DNA of 64,000 nt. It comes from Lachnospiraceae bacterium. GTDB lineage: Bacteria > Bacillota > Clostridia > Lachnospirales > Lachnospiraceae. The notes below the pieces were generated by a model that saw only the letters and a list, made by a program, of their open reading frames with translations, did no database searches and was not told where the DNA came from. Both the position numbers and the translations under genes were made by a program. The DNA is taken from contig AP025576.1 in the NCBI GenBank assembly GCA_022845955.1, positions 2,728,001 to 2,792,000 on the forward strand, in the 5' to 3' direction. Positions within the stretch are counted from its first letter, which is position 1, and each line of letters starts with the position of its first letter. This document shows, piece after piece, positions 16,718-25,583 of the stretch.

Positions 16718-18829
16718 ATGATTAAAATTGGAATGATGCTGGGAGAAAGATATGAAATGCTCGAAAAAATCGGTACCGGCGGGATGTCGGATGTTTATAA
16801 AGCCAAGTGCCATAAGCTGAACCGGTATGTGGCGGTAAAGGTACTGAAACAGGAATTCAGTGAAAATTCAAATTTCGTATCCAAATTCAGAGTGGAGGCC
16901 CAGGCCGCGGCAAGCCTGATGCATCCCAATATTGTAAATGTGTACGACGTAGGGGAGGACAACGGCATCCATTATATTGTCATGGAGCTGGTGGAAGGAA
17001 TCACCCTTAAGAAATATATTGAAAAAAAAGCACGTCTTTCCGTAAAAGAAGCAGTCAGCATAGCCATTCAGGCGTGTATGGGCATTGAGGCGGCCCACAA
17101 TAACCATATAATCCATCGTGACATCAAGCCTCAGAATATCATTATTTCAAAAGAAGGAAAAGTTAAAGTTACGGATTTTGGGATTGCCAAGGCTGCAACC
17201 AGCAATACCATTACTTCCAATGTCATGGGAAGCGTCCATTATACCTCACCGGAGCAGGCCAGAGGCGGCTACAGTGATGAAAAAAGCGATATTTATTCCA
17301 TGGGCATAACATTATTTGAAATGCTCACAGGACGCGTCCCTTTTAACGGGGATACAACGGTGGCAATTGCCATTAAACATATACAGGAACCGATGCCTTC
17401 GCCCAGGGATTATGTGCCGGAAATACCGGTGAGCGTGGAGCAGATTGTACTCAAATGCACCCAGAAAAGCCCGGATCGCCGATACCAGTCCATGAACTCA
17501 CTGATTGAGGATTTAAAAAAATCCCTCATTTCACCGGACGAGGATTTTGTCCGTACCGTGGATCCGGAAGCGACGGCGGCCACACGCACCATTTCCAGGG
17601 ATGATATGGAGCAGATTAAAAAGCAGTCCAAGAAACCCTCTCATACCGAGGAAATCCGGCTGAAAAAGAACACGGCCAAACCTTCCGCCCCTCCTTCCCG
17701 GAACGGGAAAAAGAGGACTCAGGCGGTATATCAGCCGGAGCCGGAAGACGATGAGGAGGAGGAAGAATACGAATCCAGGATGGAAAAGGTGACCACGGTC
17801 CTTGCGGTTATCGGCGCTATTATAATCGGCTGTGTCGTGATTTTCCTTGTCGGCAGGGCTATTGGAATCTTTGATTTTTCTTCCTCCACAGAAGACGGGA
17901 CCGTAAAAATGATCGAGGTTGCCGGAATGACGGAGGATGAGGCCAAACAGAAGCTTACCAAGATGGGCCTTGAGCCGTCGGTGGAATATGTGGAAAGCGA
18001 CAGCGTGGAAGAAGGCCTTGTTATTGATTCAGATGTCAAGAAGGGAACCCAGCTGAAGCCCGGATCCAAGGTAGTGCTTCGGGTGAGCGGCGAGGATGCA
18101 GGAATAACGGTGCCCGACACGTATAATAAACCGCTGGCGGAAGCGGTGGCCGCCCTGGAAGGGGAAGGCTTCCTTACGGAAAAGAAGGAAGGTTACTCCG
18201 ATACCGTCCCCAAAGGAAATGTTATGACACAGAAACCGGAGGGCGGTACCAATGCGGAAAGAGGGAGTACGGTAACGATTACAATCAGCCAGGGCCCTCA
18301 GGAAAGCAAGGTGCAGGTGCCCGATGTCATGGGCCTGCTGCCTGACGAAGGAAAGAGCATGATAGAGTCCGCCGGACTCACGGTACGCAATATATCCGAA
18401 GTTTATAACGAAGATGAAAGCCTGCTTGGCAAAATATGCGGTTTGAGCTATTCTGTGGGAACTGAGGTTGATCCCGGCACATCCATCGATGTGTACGTTA
18501 GCAAGGGACCGGAGGCGACATACACCTACGCGGAGAATATCGCCAGCCCTGCGCTGGAGGATCCCCAGTATGTGGAGGGAACCCCCTGCGTTCTCGTCGT
18601 GACCACGGCGTCCGGTACGGAGATTGCCCGTACGGTTGCAACCTCCTTCCCCTGGCCGCTTAACCTGTCCCAGATTAAAGAGCCGACAGGTACCCTTACC
18701 CTCATTTACAATGTGGCTACGGAATCGGTTACCACGACGGATCCGGTAACGGGAGAAGCTGTGGTGGAACCCGGCGGGGTCCAGGAGAAAACAGTGACCA
18801 GGCCGCTGCAGTTTATGAAGAAAGAGTAG
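16718..18829 (+). CDS. prkC: PASTA-domain serine/threonine protein kinase
   Basis: The 703-aa membrane kinase senses muropeptides or lipid II. The N-terminal kinase domain (about 10-275) has GTGGMSDVY, VAVKVL, the HRD catalytic loop (residues 133-135) and DFG. A cytoplasmic linker rich in Lys, Pro and Glu follows, then one transmembrane helix (about 358-385). Three extracellular PASTA repeats occupy about 400-600. The C-terminal extension of about 100 residues beyond the last PASTA unit is Thr/Val-rich. It lies 68 nt after prpC and 4 nt before rsgA. Confidence 0.95.
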   Translation: MIKIGMMLGERYEMLEKIGTGGMSDVYKAKCHKLNRYVAVKVLKQEFSENSNFVSKFRVEAQAAASLMHPNIVNVYDVGEDNGIHYIVMELVEGITLKKYIEKKARLSVKEAVSIAIQACMGIEAAHNNHIIHRDIKPQNIIISKEGKVKVTDFGIAKAATSNTITSNVMGSVHYTSPEQARGGYSDEKSDIYSMGITLFEMLTGRVPFNGDTTVAIAIKHIQEPMPSPRDYVPEIPVSVEQIVLKCTQKSPDRRYQSMNSLIEDLKKSLISPDEDFVRTVDPEATAATRTISRDDMEQIKKQSKKPSHTEEIRLKKNTAKPSAPPSRNGKKRTQAVYQPEPEDDEEEEEYESRMEKVTTVLAVIGAIIIGCVVIFLVGRAIGIFDFSSSTEDGTVKMIEVAGMTEDEAKQKLTKMGLEPSVEYVESDSVEEGLVIDSDVKKGTQLKPGSKVVLRVSGEDAGITVPDTYNKPLAEAVAALEGEGFLTEKKEGYSDTVPKGNVMTQKPEGGTNAERGSTVTITISQGPQESKVQVPDVMGLLPDEGKSMIESAGLTVRNISEVYNEDESLLGKICGLSYSVGTEVDPGTSIDVYVSKGPEATYTYAENIASPALEDPQYVEGTPCVLVVTTASGTEIARTVATSFPWPLNLSQIKEPTGTLTLIYNVATESVTTTDPVTGEAVVEPGGVQEKTVTRPLQFMKKE

Positions 18830-18833
18830 TTGC

Positions 18834-19724
18834 ATGAGGGGAAGAATAGTCAGAGGGATAGCCGGTTTTTATTACGTGCAGGCCGGCAGCCGGATATATG
18901 AATGCAAGGCGAAGGGGATATTCCGGAAGGATAAGAAAAAACCGCTCCCCGGGGATTATGTGAAAATAGATATATTGGATGAGGGCACACGTACTGCCAA
19001 CATCAGCACCATACTGCCCAGGACGAATGAACTCATTCGTCCTGCGGTAGCGAATGTGGATCAGGCGCTGGTCATCATGGCGGCGGCAAGCCCCGCACCC
19101 AACCTGAACCTCCTGGATCGGTTCCTGGTTACCATGGAGAAGCAGAAGGTGCATTGCTGCATCTGCTTTAACAAGCAGGATCTGGTGGAGGAAGAAGAAA
19201 AGGTAAGACTGCTGGAAAGCTACCGGAATACGGGTTACCGGGTTTTATTTACCAGTGCCAGGCAGGGCGACGGGCTGGAAGAGCTTCGTCAGGTGCTTGC
19301 GGACAAGACCACCACGGTGGCAGGCCCAAGCGGCGTAGGCAAATCCTCCCTGATCAACCGGCTTCAGACGGGAATCTCCATGGAGACCGGTGAAATCAGC
19401 GTGAAAATCGAAAGAGGCAAACATACCACAAGGCACTCCGAGCTGATATATGTCAGTGAGGGAACCTATATCGTGGACACACCCGGTTTCAGTTCCATTG
19501 AACTTTACGGCATGGAAAAAGAGGAGCTGCAGGAATTTTTCCCGGAATTTGTTTTATGGGAGCCGAAATGCCGGTTTGCCGGCTGCGCCCACATAAAAGA
19601 GCCTGACTGCGGCGTGAAAACGGCGCTGGAGCAGGGGGAAATCAGCAGGAGCAGATATGAGAATTATTGCCAGCTGTATGAAGAACTGAAAGACAGAAGA
19701 AAGTATCGTACGCTACGTCAGTAA
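18834..19724 (+). CDS. rsgA: small ribosomal subunit biogenesis GTPase RsgA
   Basis: This circularly permuted GTPase assists late 30S maturation and release of assembly factors. The 296-aa protein has an N-terminal OB fold and permuted G motifs: NKQD (G4), then GPSGVGKSS (G1, near 165), then DTPGF (G3). A C-terminal zinc cluster is formed by the Cys and His residues of CRFAGCAHIKEPDC. The start ATG lies 4 nt after the prkC stop, with GAAGAAAGAG upstream inside prkC. The prpC-prkC-rsgA order is conserved in Firmicutes. Confidence 0.95.
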   Translation: MRGRIVRGIAGFYYVQAGSRIYECKAKGIFRKDKKKPLPGDYVKIDILDEGTRTANISTILPRTNELIRPAVANVDQALVIMAAASPAPNLNLLDRFLVTMEKQKVHCCICFNKQDLVEEEEKVRLLESYRNTGYRVLFTSARQGDGLEELRQVLADKTTTVAGPSGVGKSSLINRLQTGISMETGEISVKIERGKHTTRHSELIYVSEGTYIVDTPGFSSIELYGMEKEELQEFFPEFVLWEPKCRFAGCAHIKEPDCGVKTALEQGEISRSRYENYCQLYEELKDRRKYRTLRQ

Positions 19725-19764
19725 ATACGTAAATAACCGAAAACCAAAGGAGATTTAAAAGAAA

Positions 19765-20862
19765 ATGAAATTAGGTATCGTAGGCCTCCCCAACGTAGGA
19801 AAAAGCACCTTATTTAATTCCCTGACAAAAGCAGGAGCGGAATCCGCCAATTATCCCTTCTGCACCATCGATCCCAACGTTGGGATCGTGACCGTACCCG
19901 ATGAAAGACTGAAGCTTCTGGGCGATATGTACCATTCCAAAAAGGTAACCCCTGCGGTCATTGAGTTCGTGGATATCGCAGGTCTGGTAAAAGGAGCCTC
20001 CAAGGGAGAGGGGCTGGGCAATCAATTCCTCAGCAACATCAGGGAGGTGGATGCCATTGTCCATGTCGTACGCTGCTTTGAAGATGACAATGTTGTGCAT
20101 GTGGACGGAAATATTAATCCCATCCGGGATATTGAGACTATTAATCTGGAACTGATTTTTTCCGACATCGAAATCCTGGAAAGAAGGATCGCCAAAGTAG
20201 GGAAGCAGGCCAGAATGGACAAGACCGTTGCCAAAGAGGCGGCGCTGCTGGAACGGGTTAAGGCTCTTTTAGAGGACGGTAAGCTGGCGATGAGCTTTGA
20301 GGCGGAGGATGAAGAGGAGCAGGAAATTTTTGCATCATTGAATCTGCTGACGGCAAAACCCGTGATTTATGCAGCTAACGTTTCGGAATCGGATCTGGCG
20401 GACGATGGGGCCTCCAATGCAGGTGTGGCGGCTGTCAGGGAGTTTGCGGCCGAAAACGGCAGCGGCGTTTTTGTTATCTGTGCCCAAATCGAAGAAGAGA
20501 TTTCCGAACTGGAGGAGGACGAAAAGGCGATGTTCCTGGAGGATCTCGGCCTGAAGGAATCCGGTCTGGACAAACTGGTGAAGGCCAGCTACCGGCTCCT
20601 CGGACTGATCAGCTTCCTTACCTCCGGGGAGGATGAGACAAGGGCATGGACGATTAAGCTGGGAACCAGGGCGCCCCAGGCGGCAGGCAAGATACATACC
20701 GATTTTGAAAGAGGTTTTATCAAGGCCGAGGTCGTGAATTATAAGGACCTGTTAGAACAAGGCTCTCTGGCAGCGGCGAGGGAAAAGGGACTTGTGAGAA
20801 TGGAAGGCAAGGAATATGTGGTTCAGGATGGGGATAACATTCTGTTCCGGTTTAATGTATAA
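19765..20862 (+). CDS. ychF: redox-regulated ATPase YchF (OLA1 family)
   Basis: This Obg-related P-loop NTPase binds ribosomes and prefers ATP. The 365-aa protein has the G1 motif GLPNVGKSTLFN (about 6-17), a DIAGLVKGAS switch, NVSESD at the altered G4 position, a coiled-coil insertion and a C-terminal TGS domain (RAPQAAGKIHTDFERGFI). The start ATG is preceded by CAAAGGAG. A strong terminator follows, separating this block from the dcw cluster. Confidence 0.96.
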   Translation: MKLGIVGLPNVGKSTLFNSLTKAGAESANYPFCTIDPNVGIVTVPDERLKLLGDMYHSKKVTPAVIEFVDIAGLVKGASKGEGLGNQFLSNIREVDAIVHVVRCFEDDNVVHVDGNINPIRDIETINLELIFSDIEILERRIAKVGKQARMDKTVAKEAALLERVKALLEDGKLAMSFEAEDEEEQEIFASLNLLTAKPVIYAANVSESDLADDGASNAGVAAVREFAAENGSGVFVICAQIEEEISELEEDEKAMFLEDLGLKESGLDKLVKASYRLLGLISFLTSGEDETRAWTIKLGTRAPQAAGKIHTDFERGFIKAEVVNYKDLLEQGSLAAAREKGLVRMEGKEYVVQDGDNILFRFNV

Positions 20863-20979
20863 AATATGGGATTCTCCCCCACCATGGTAATTTATGGAAA
20901 TGGAATGGGGACGGGTGAAAGAAAAAACTATATGTAGTGTTGGAAATAAAATTTCATACCATATGTGGATAATATGATA

Positions 20980-21019
20980 AAAAGCGGTTTGCAGTTCCTT
21001 TTGCAGACCGCTTTTTTTT
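20980..21019 (+). terminator. terminator after ychF
   Basis: AAAGCGGT-T-TGCA pairs with TGCA-G-ACCGCTTT and a run of eight T follows. It ends transcription before the division cluster. Confidence 0.88.
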
Positions 21020-21035
21020 ATGGGAAAGGGTTGAT

Positions 21036-21064
21036 TTTACTTGCAAATTGCTTTAGATTATACT
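21036..21064 (+). promoter_or_regulatory. putative dcw cluster promoter
   Basis: TTTACT and TATACT lie 17 nt apart, directly upstream of the MraZ repeat operator. No other good promoter is visible in the 340-nt gap before mraZ. Confidence 0.5.
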
Positions 21065-21076
21065 AAAATCATAGTA

Positions 21077-21116
21077 AAAGTGGTGGAAAGTGGCACGAAG
21101 TGGTGGAAAGTGGTAG
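21077..21116 (+). promoter_or_regulatory. MraZ operator: four 10-bp direct repeats
   Basis: Four head-to-tail units follow the pattern (A/G)AAGTGGNNN with exact 10-bp spacing, starting at 21077, 21087, 21097 and 21107. MraZ proteins bind AAAGTG-type 10-bp tandem repeats upstream of their own gene. The array begins 13 nt after the putative -10 box, so a bound MraZ ring would sit on the early transcribed region and repress the cluster. Confidence 0.85.
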
Positions 21117-21203
21117 ATTTTCCTTCGGCCGGACAGAAATTGCAGGCGAGGCAGCTTCGGAAGTGCTTTTCCGTGACAGGCCACTTTTGAGGCGGTGATT
21201 GTC

Positions 21204-21641
21204 ATGTTCATGGGAGAATACAATCATACAATTGATACGAAAGGCAGGCTGATCATACCCTCAAAATTCCGTGAGGCTTTAGGCGGGGAATTCGTAATTA
21301 CGAAAGGGTTGGACGGCTGCTTATTTGTGTATGACAATCAGGAATGGAACGCCTTTGAGGAAAAGCTGAAGGCTTTACCTTTGAATAAGAAGGATAACCG
21401 GCAGTTCGTCAGATTCTTTCTTGCAGGCGCTGCGGAAGTGGAAGTGGACAAGCAGGGAAGGATTCTGCTCCCCGGGAATCTGAGAGATTTCGCGGGACTG
21501 GATAAGGATGTGGTTCTGGTTGGCGTAGCCAGCCGTATCGAAATCTGGAGCAAGGCGAAGTGGGATGGAATGACAGAAGAGGAAGACGAAGCGATGGAAG
21601 ACATCGCGGAACGTATGGCCGATTTGGGGCTGGGAATATAA
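21204..21641 (+). CDS. mraZ: division/cell-wall cluster transcriptional regulator MraZ
   Basis: The 145-aa DNA-binding protein has two AbrB/SpoVT-like swapped-hairpin domains. The N-terminus [24 protein letters not shown] and the second-half [13 protein letters not shown] are typical. I chose ATG 21204, 8 nt after GAGGCGG; GTG 21195 and ATG 21210 are in frame but worse spaced. It probably represses its own operon through the four repeats at 21077-21116. rsmH follows after 22 nt. Confidence 0.95.
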   Translation: MFMGEYNHTIDTKGRLIIPSKFREALGGEFVITKGLDGCLFVYDNQEWNAFEEKLKALPLNKKDNRQFVRFFLAGAAEVEVDKQGRILLPGNLRDFAGLDKDVVLVGVASRIEIWSKAKWDGMTEEEDEAMEDIAERMADLGLGI

Positions 21642-21663
21642 GACACGGAAAGGTTGAGGCCCT

Positions 21664-22608
21664 ATGGAATTTGTTCATAGATCGGTACTTTTAGATGAGA
21701 CAATAGAAGGACTTGCGATAAAACCCGGCGGTATCTATCTGGACGGAACGCTGGGAGGCGGCGGCCACAGCAGTGTGATCTGCAGCAGGCTTGAAACAGG
21801 ACGCCTGATTGGAATCGATCAGGATGCCCAGGCTCTTGCCGCGGCGTCGGTAAGGCTGGAGCCATATCAGGATAAGGTGACGCTTGTACGGGATAATTAT
21901 TGTAACGCGCCGGCCGTAGTCAGGAGCCTTGGGCTTGACGGTGTGGACGGGATCGTGCTGGATTTAGGGGTTTCCTCCTATCAGCTGGACAATGCGGAAC
22001 GCGGGTTTTCCTACCGTTATGATACCGCTCTGGACATGCGGATGGATACCAGGCAATCGCTGACCGCAAGGGAAATTGTCAACGACTACCCGGAAAGAGA
22101 GCTATACCGTATTATCCGGGATTATGGAGAAGATCAGTTTGCCAAGAACATTGCCAAGCATATAGCGGCGGCCAGGAAGGACAAACCCATTGAAACTACA
22201 GGCGAACTGAACGAATTGATAAAGGCGGCGATACCGGCCAGAATGAGGGCAAACGGGGGACACCCGTCCAAGCGCACCTTCCAGGCTATCCGTATCGAAT
22301 GCAATCATGAGCTGGATGTTTTGAAGAATTCCCTGGATGAATTGATAGCATTGCTTCATCCCGGAGGAAGAATATGCATTATCACCTTCCATTCCCTGGA
22401 GGACCGCCTTGTGAAGTCGACCTTCCGGAAAAAGGAAAACCCCTGTACCTGCCCGCCGGATTTCCCGGTGTGTGTGTGCGGGAAACAGTCACAGGGCAAG
22501 GTGATTACCAGAAAGCCGGTTTTACCCAAAGAGGAGGAACTGGAAACAAATTCCCGTTCCAAAAGCGCAAAACTGCGTATTTTTGAAAAAGCAGCAGCCG
22601 ACAAGTGA
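21664..22608 (+). CDS. rsmH: 16S rRNA (cytosine-1402-N4)-methyltransferase
   Basis: It methylates N4 of C1402 in the ribosomal P site. The 314-aa protein has the SAM-binding motif [25 protein letters not shown], the substrate region [11 protein letters not shown], and the C-terminal [13 protein letters not shown] cysteine cluster typical of Firmicute MraW. It is the second gene of the dcw cluster, 22 nt after mraZ. Confidence 0.96.
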   Translation: MEFVHRSVLLDETIEGLAIKPGGIYLDGTLGGGGHSSVICSRLETGRLIGIDQDAQALAAASVRLEPYQDKVTLVRDNYCNAPAVVRSLGLDGVDGIVLDLGVSSYQLDNAERGFSYRYDTALDMRMDTRQSLTAREIVNDYPERELYRIIRDYGEDQFAKNIAKHIAAARKDKPIETTGELNELIKAAIPARMRANGGHPSKRTFQAIRIECNHELDVLKNSLDELIALLHPGGRICIITFHSLEDRLVKSTFRKKENPCTCPPDFPVCVCGKQSQGKVITRKPVLPKEEELETNSRSKSAKLRIFEKAAADK

Positions 22609-22665
22609 ACGCGCTTGTGTGTTTGTTTGGCTCGTTGCACGAAGAAAAAATGAAGGAGAATTGCC

Positions 22666-23169
22666 ATGGCACAGACAGTTAGAAACAGACAAAACAGAAG
22701 CACTGGAAAAAGCGAATACAGAAAATCAGTCAGCCGCAGTGCATATGTGGCAGGCAATACGGTAAGACAAATAGATGTTGTAGAAGAGATACATAAGCCC
22801 CGCAGACAGGAACTGAGCCATGCGGTAAAGAAGAACAGGGACAAGGCTGTTTACATGAATCTGGGCTATGTGCTTTTTTTGACGGCTTCCCTGATCGTGG
22901 CGGGTGTGGTTTTGATCGGCTATATCCGTCTGCAGTCGGAAATCACTGCCAGCGTAAAGCATATCTCTGCCATGGAAAGCACCCTCAACAGCCTGAAGGT
23001 TGCCAATGATGAAGAATACAGCAGGATCGAAAGCTCCGTGGATTTGGATGAAATCAGGAGAATCGCTATTACCGAACTGGGTATGACCTATCCGGATCAG
23101 AACCAGATTGTGACTATTCCGGATGAAGGCAGCGATTATGTAAGGCAGCTGGCAGATATTGCAGATTAG
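22666..23169 (+). CDS. ftsL: cell division protein FtsL-like
   Basis: The 167-aa protein has a basic cytoplasmic N-terminus (about 60 residues) and one membrane helix (about 62-86). A short extracellular coiled coil follows (about 90-125, heptad-like SVKHISAMESTLNSLKVA). It ends with the IAITELGMTYPDQNQIVTI region seen in FtsL proteins. It lies between rsmH and the first PBP gene, the usual place for ftsL. FtsL works with DivIB and DivIC to activate septal synthesis by FtsW and the PBP. The N-terminus is longer than usual for the family. GAAGGAG precedes the ATG. Confidence 0.85.
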   Translation: MAQTVRNRQNRSTGKSEYRKSVSRSAYVAGNTVRQIDVVEEIHKPRRQELSHAVKKNRDKAVYMNLGYVLFLTASLIVAGVVLIGYIRLQSEITASVKHISAMESTLNSLKVANDEEYSRIESSVDLDEIRRIAITELGMTYPDQNQIVTIPDEGSDYVRQLADIAD

Positions 23170-23183
23170 AAGTAGGTGGCGGT

Positions 23184-25478
23184 TTGGATAGAAACAGAGA
23201 GAACAACGATAGAAAAGACGTACAGAATACAAATAAATTTACAACAAAAATGCAAAAGAAGCTGGTAGTACTGTATTTCCTGGTATTACTGGCTTTTGCA
23301 GGATTAAGCGTAAGGCTGGTAATGATTAACCGGGATAATGGGGAACAGTATAAGCGTCAGGTACTTTCCCAGCAGCAATACTCCAGCCGGACGATTCCTT
23401 TTAAAAGAGGGGAAATCCTGGATTCCAAAGGAACCAGGCTGGCAGTGAGTGAAAAGGTATACAACCTGGTGCTGGACTGCAAGCTGATGAATGAGAAGGA
23501 AGAATATGTGGAGGGAACCATTGCTGCCCTCACCCAGTGCTTTGATGTGGAGGAAGCTTCCATCCGGTCTTATAATGAGCAGAACCCCACCTCCCAGTAC
23601 CATGTCCTGTTAAAGCAGCTGACCTATGATGAAATTGCCCCTTTCCAGGAACTGCAGAATGATGAGGAGCTGGGGAAATATATTCAGGGCGTGTGGTTTG
23701 AAGAGGAATACCGGAGGGTGTACCCCAACAATACCATGGCCGCTGATGTCATCGGTTTTACCAGTAAGGACAATGTGGGCAATTACGGGCTGGAGGAATA
23801 CTATAACGATATTCTCAGCGGTGTGAACGGCAGGGAATACGGCTATATGAACGATGATTCCAACCTGGAGCGGACCACAAAGGCCGCGGTGGACGGCTAT
23901 AACCTGGTTACCACGCTGGATGCCAATATCCAGGGTATTGTGGAGCGGAAGCTGCAGGAATATAACGATACCTATAAAAATGCGGCGGGAGAAGGAAACG
24001 GCGCCCAGAACGTAGGCTGCGTTATTATGGATGTAAATAACGGAAATGTCCTGGCTATGGCCAGCTATCCCTTTTTTAACCTGAATGATCCGAGAAATAC
24101 GGACATGCTTCTGGGACAGCATGTGGTGGATGGGCAGGGAACGATTCAGGAGACCGTAATCAATGAGGAAACGCTGGCGGCCATGGATGATGATACCCTA
24201 TACCAGCAGCTCAATGCCCTCTGGAAAAATTACTGTATAGCCAATACCTTTGAACCTGGTTCCACCATAAAGCCATTTACGGTGGCTGCCGGTCTGGAGA
24301 GCGGTAAGATGACCGGGAATGAGACCTATCAGTGCAACGGGAGCCTGACGATAGTGGAAGGGCAGAAGCCTATCAAATGCCATAGTTACAGGGTTGGCGG
24401 AGACGGATTGGTAACAGTTTCCGGAGCCGTTGAACGCTCCTGCAATGTTGCCCTTATGAAAATGGGACAGACCATCGGCAAAACCACGCTGCTGAAATAT
24501 ATGCAGGACTTTAATTTCGGCCTGAAAACCAATATTGACCTTGCCGGGGAAGCGCGTACCGCGTCGCTGGTGTTTACAGAGGACAGCATGGGGCCGGTTG
24601 AACTGGCAACAGCCTCCTTCGGCCAGGGCTTTAACGTGACAATGATACAGATGGTGGCGGGCTTTTGCTCCCTGATTAACGGAGGCTATTATTATGAGCC
24701 GCATATGGTGAGCAAGGTCACCGCATCCGACGGATCCGTGGTAAGAAATATCGAACCCCGCCTTTTAAAACAGACCATTTCCGAGGCAACTTCCGAGAAA
24801 ATAAGGGAATACTGTAAAGCGGTGGTTGTGGGGGAAAACGGAACCGGACATACGGCCAGGCCTGCCGGATATATAATCGGAGGAAAAACAGGTACGGCTG
24901 AGACCCAGCCCAGAGGAAATGGGCAGTATGTGGTTTCTTTTATCGGTTATGCGCCTGCCGACGATCCCCAGATCGCCATTTACGTGGTGGTTGACAGGCC
25001 CAACTCCGACAAACAGGATGATGCCAAATATGCAACGAGGATCGTGCGTAGCATACTCACAGAGGTCCTGCCGTATATGGATATTTTTATGACGGAGCCT
25101 CTTTCCGAAACAGAACGCAAGGAGCTGGAGGAACAGCAGATAGCCTATAAACAGAAGCTGATGGATCAGGTAAGCGGCAACGATATCAGCGGGAATGATA
25201 TAGGCGGTGAAGGGGATGTGCCCCAGGAAGGAAGCCAGACCGGGGAAAGCTCTGCGGCCGGGGAAAGTACAGGAGACGAGGGGGATAATCCCAACCGGCC
25301 GGAGATGGAAATCGATCCGGAAACCGGGTACGGGATCCTGCCTGACGGTACCAAAGTGGATCCCAATACGGGGGAAGCGATAGACGAAGATACCCCTCTG
25401 GATCTTCCGGAGCCTAACCTGCCTCTGGGCGATGGGCAGGGCCGGGGAGAGGAAGACGGGGACGAAAACCCATTCTGA
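23184..25478 (+). CDS. ftsI: class B penicillin-binding protein (FtsI-like septal transpeptidase) with acidic tail
   Basis: The 764-aa bitopic protein cross-links septal peptidoglycan. It has a membrane helix at about 28-50, a PBP dimerisation domain, and a transpeptidase domain with PGSTIKP (Ser360, Lys363), SCN (Ser419) and KTG (Lys568-Gly570). There are no PASTA domains. Instead it ends in about 110 residues of acidic, Gly/Pro/Ser-rich low complexity with the duplicated SGNDISGNDIGG. The start is TTG 23184 after AGGTGGCGG. Its place after ftsL supports the septal role. Confidence 0.93.
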   Translation: MDRNRENNDRKDVQNTNKFTTKMQKKLVVLYFLVLLAFAGLSVRLVMINRDNGEQYKRQVLSQQQYSSRTIPFKRGEILDSKGTRLAVSEKVYNLVLDCKLMNEKEEYVEGTIAALTQCFDVEEASIRSYNEQNPTSQYHVLLKQLTYDEIAPFQELQNDEELGKYIQGVWFEEEYRRVYPNNTMAADVIGFTSKDNVGNYGLEEYYNDILSGVNGREYGYMNDDSNLERTTKAAVDGYNLVTTLDANIQGIVERKLQEYNDTYKNAAGEGNGAQNVGCVIMDVNNGNVLAMASYPFFNLNDPRNTDMLLGQHVVDGQGTIQETVINEETLAAMDDDTLYQQLNALWKNYCIANTFEPGSTIKPFTVAAGLESGKMTGNETYQCNGSLTIVEGQKPIKCHSYRVGGDGLVTVSGAVERSCNVALMKMGQTIGKTTLLKYMQDFNFGLKTNIDLAGEARTASLVFTEDSMGPVELATASFGQGFNVTMIQMVAGFCSLINGGYYYEPHMVSKVTASDGSVVRNIEPRLLKQTISEATSEKIREYCKAVVVGENGTGHTARPAGYIIGGKTGTAETQPRGNGQYVVSFIGYAPADDPQIAIYVVVDRPNSDKQDDAKYATRIVRSILTEVLPYMDIFMTEPLSETERKELEEQQIAYKQKLMDQVSGNDISGNDIGGEGDVPQEGSQTGESSAAGESTGDEGDNPNRPEMEIDPETGYGILPDGTKVDPNTGEAIDEDTPLDLPEPNLPLGDGQGRGEEDGDENPF

Positions 25479-25528
25479 TGAGCAGCTTTTCCGGAATCTT
25501 TCGTACAAAAGAAAGCTGAAATGAGAAT

Positions 25529-25578
25529 AACCTCATAAATCCGGTAATAGATTGTATCAATTACCGCTTTATGAGGTT
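25529..25578 (+). promoter_or_regulatory. hairpin sequestering the ribosome-binding site of the second PBP gene
   Basis: AACCTCATAAA (25529-25539) pairs perfectly with TTTATGAGGTT (25568-25578), and inside it GGTAAT pairs with ATTACC. The 3' arm contains the only Shine-Dalgarno-like sequence, GAGG at 25573-25576, 7 nt before the ATG at 25584. When folded, the stem would block translation of the downstream PBP. Only four T follow, so it is not a good terminator. Confidence 0.7.
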
Positions 25579-25583
25579 TTCCA

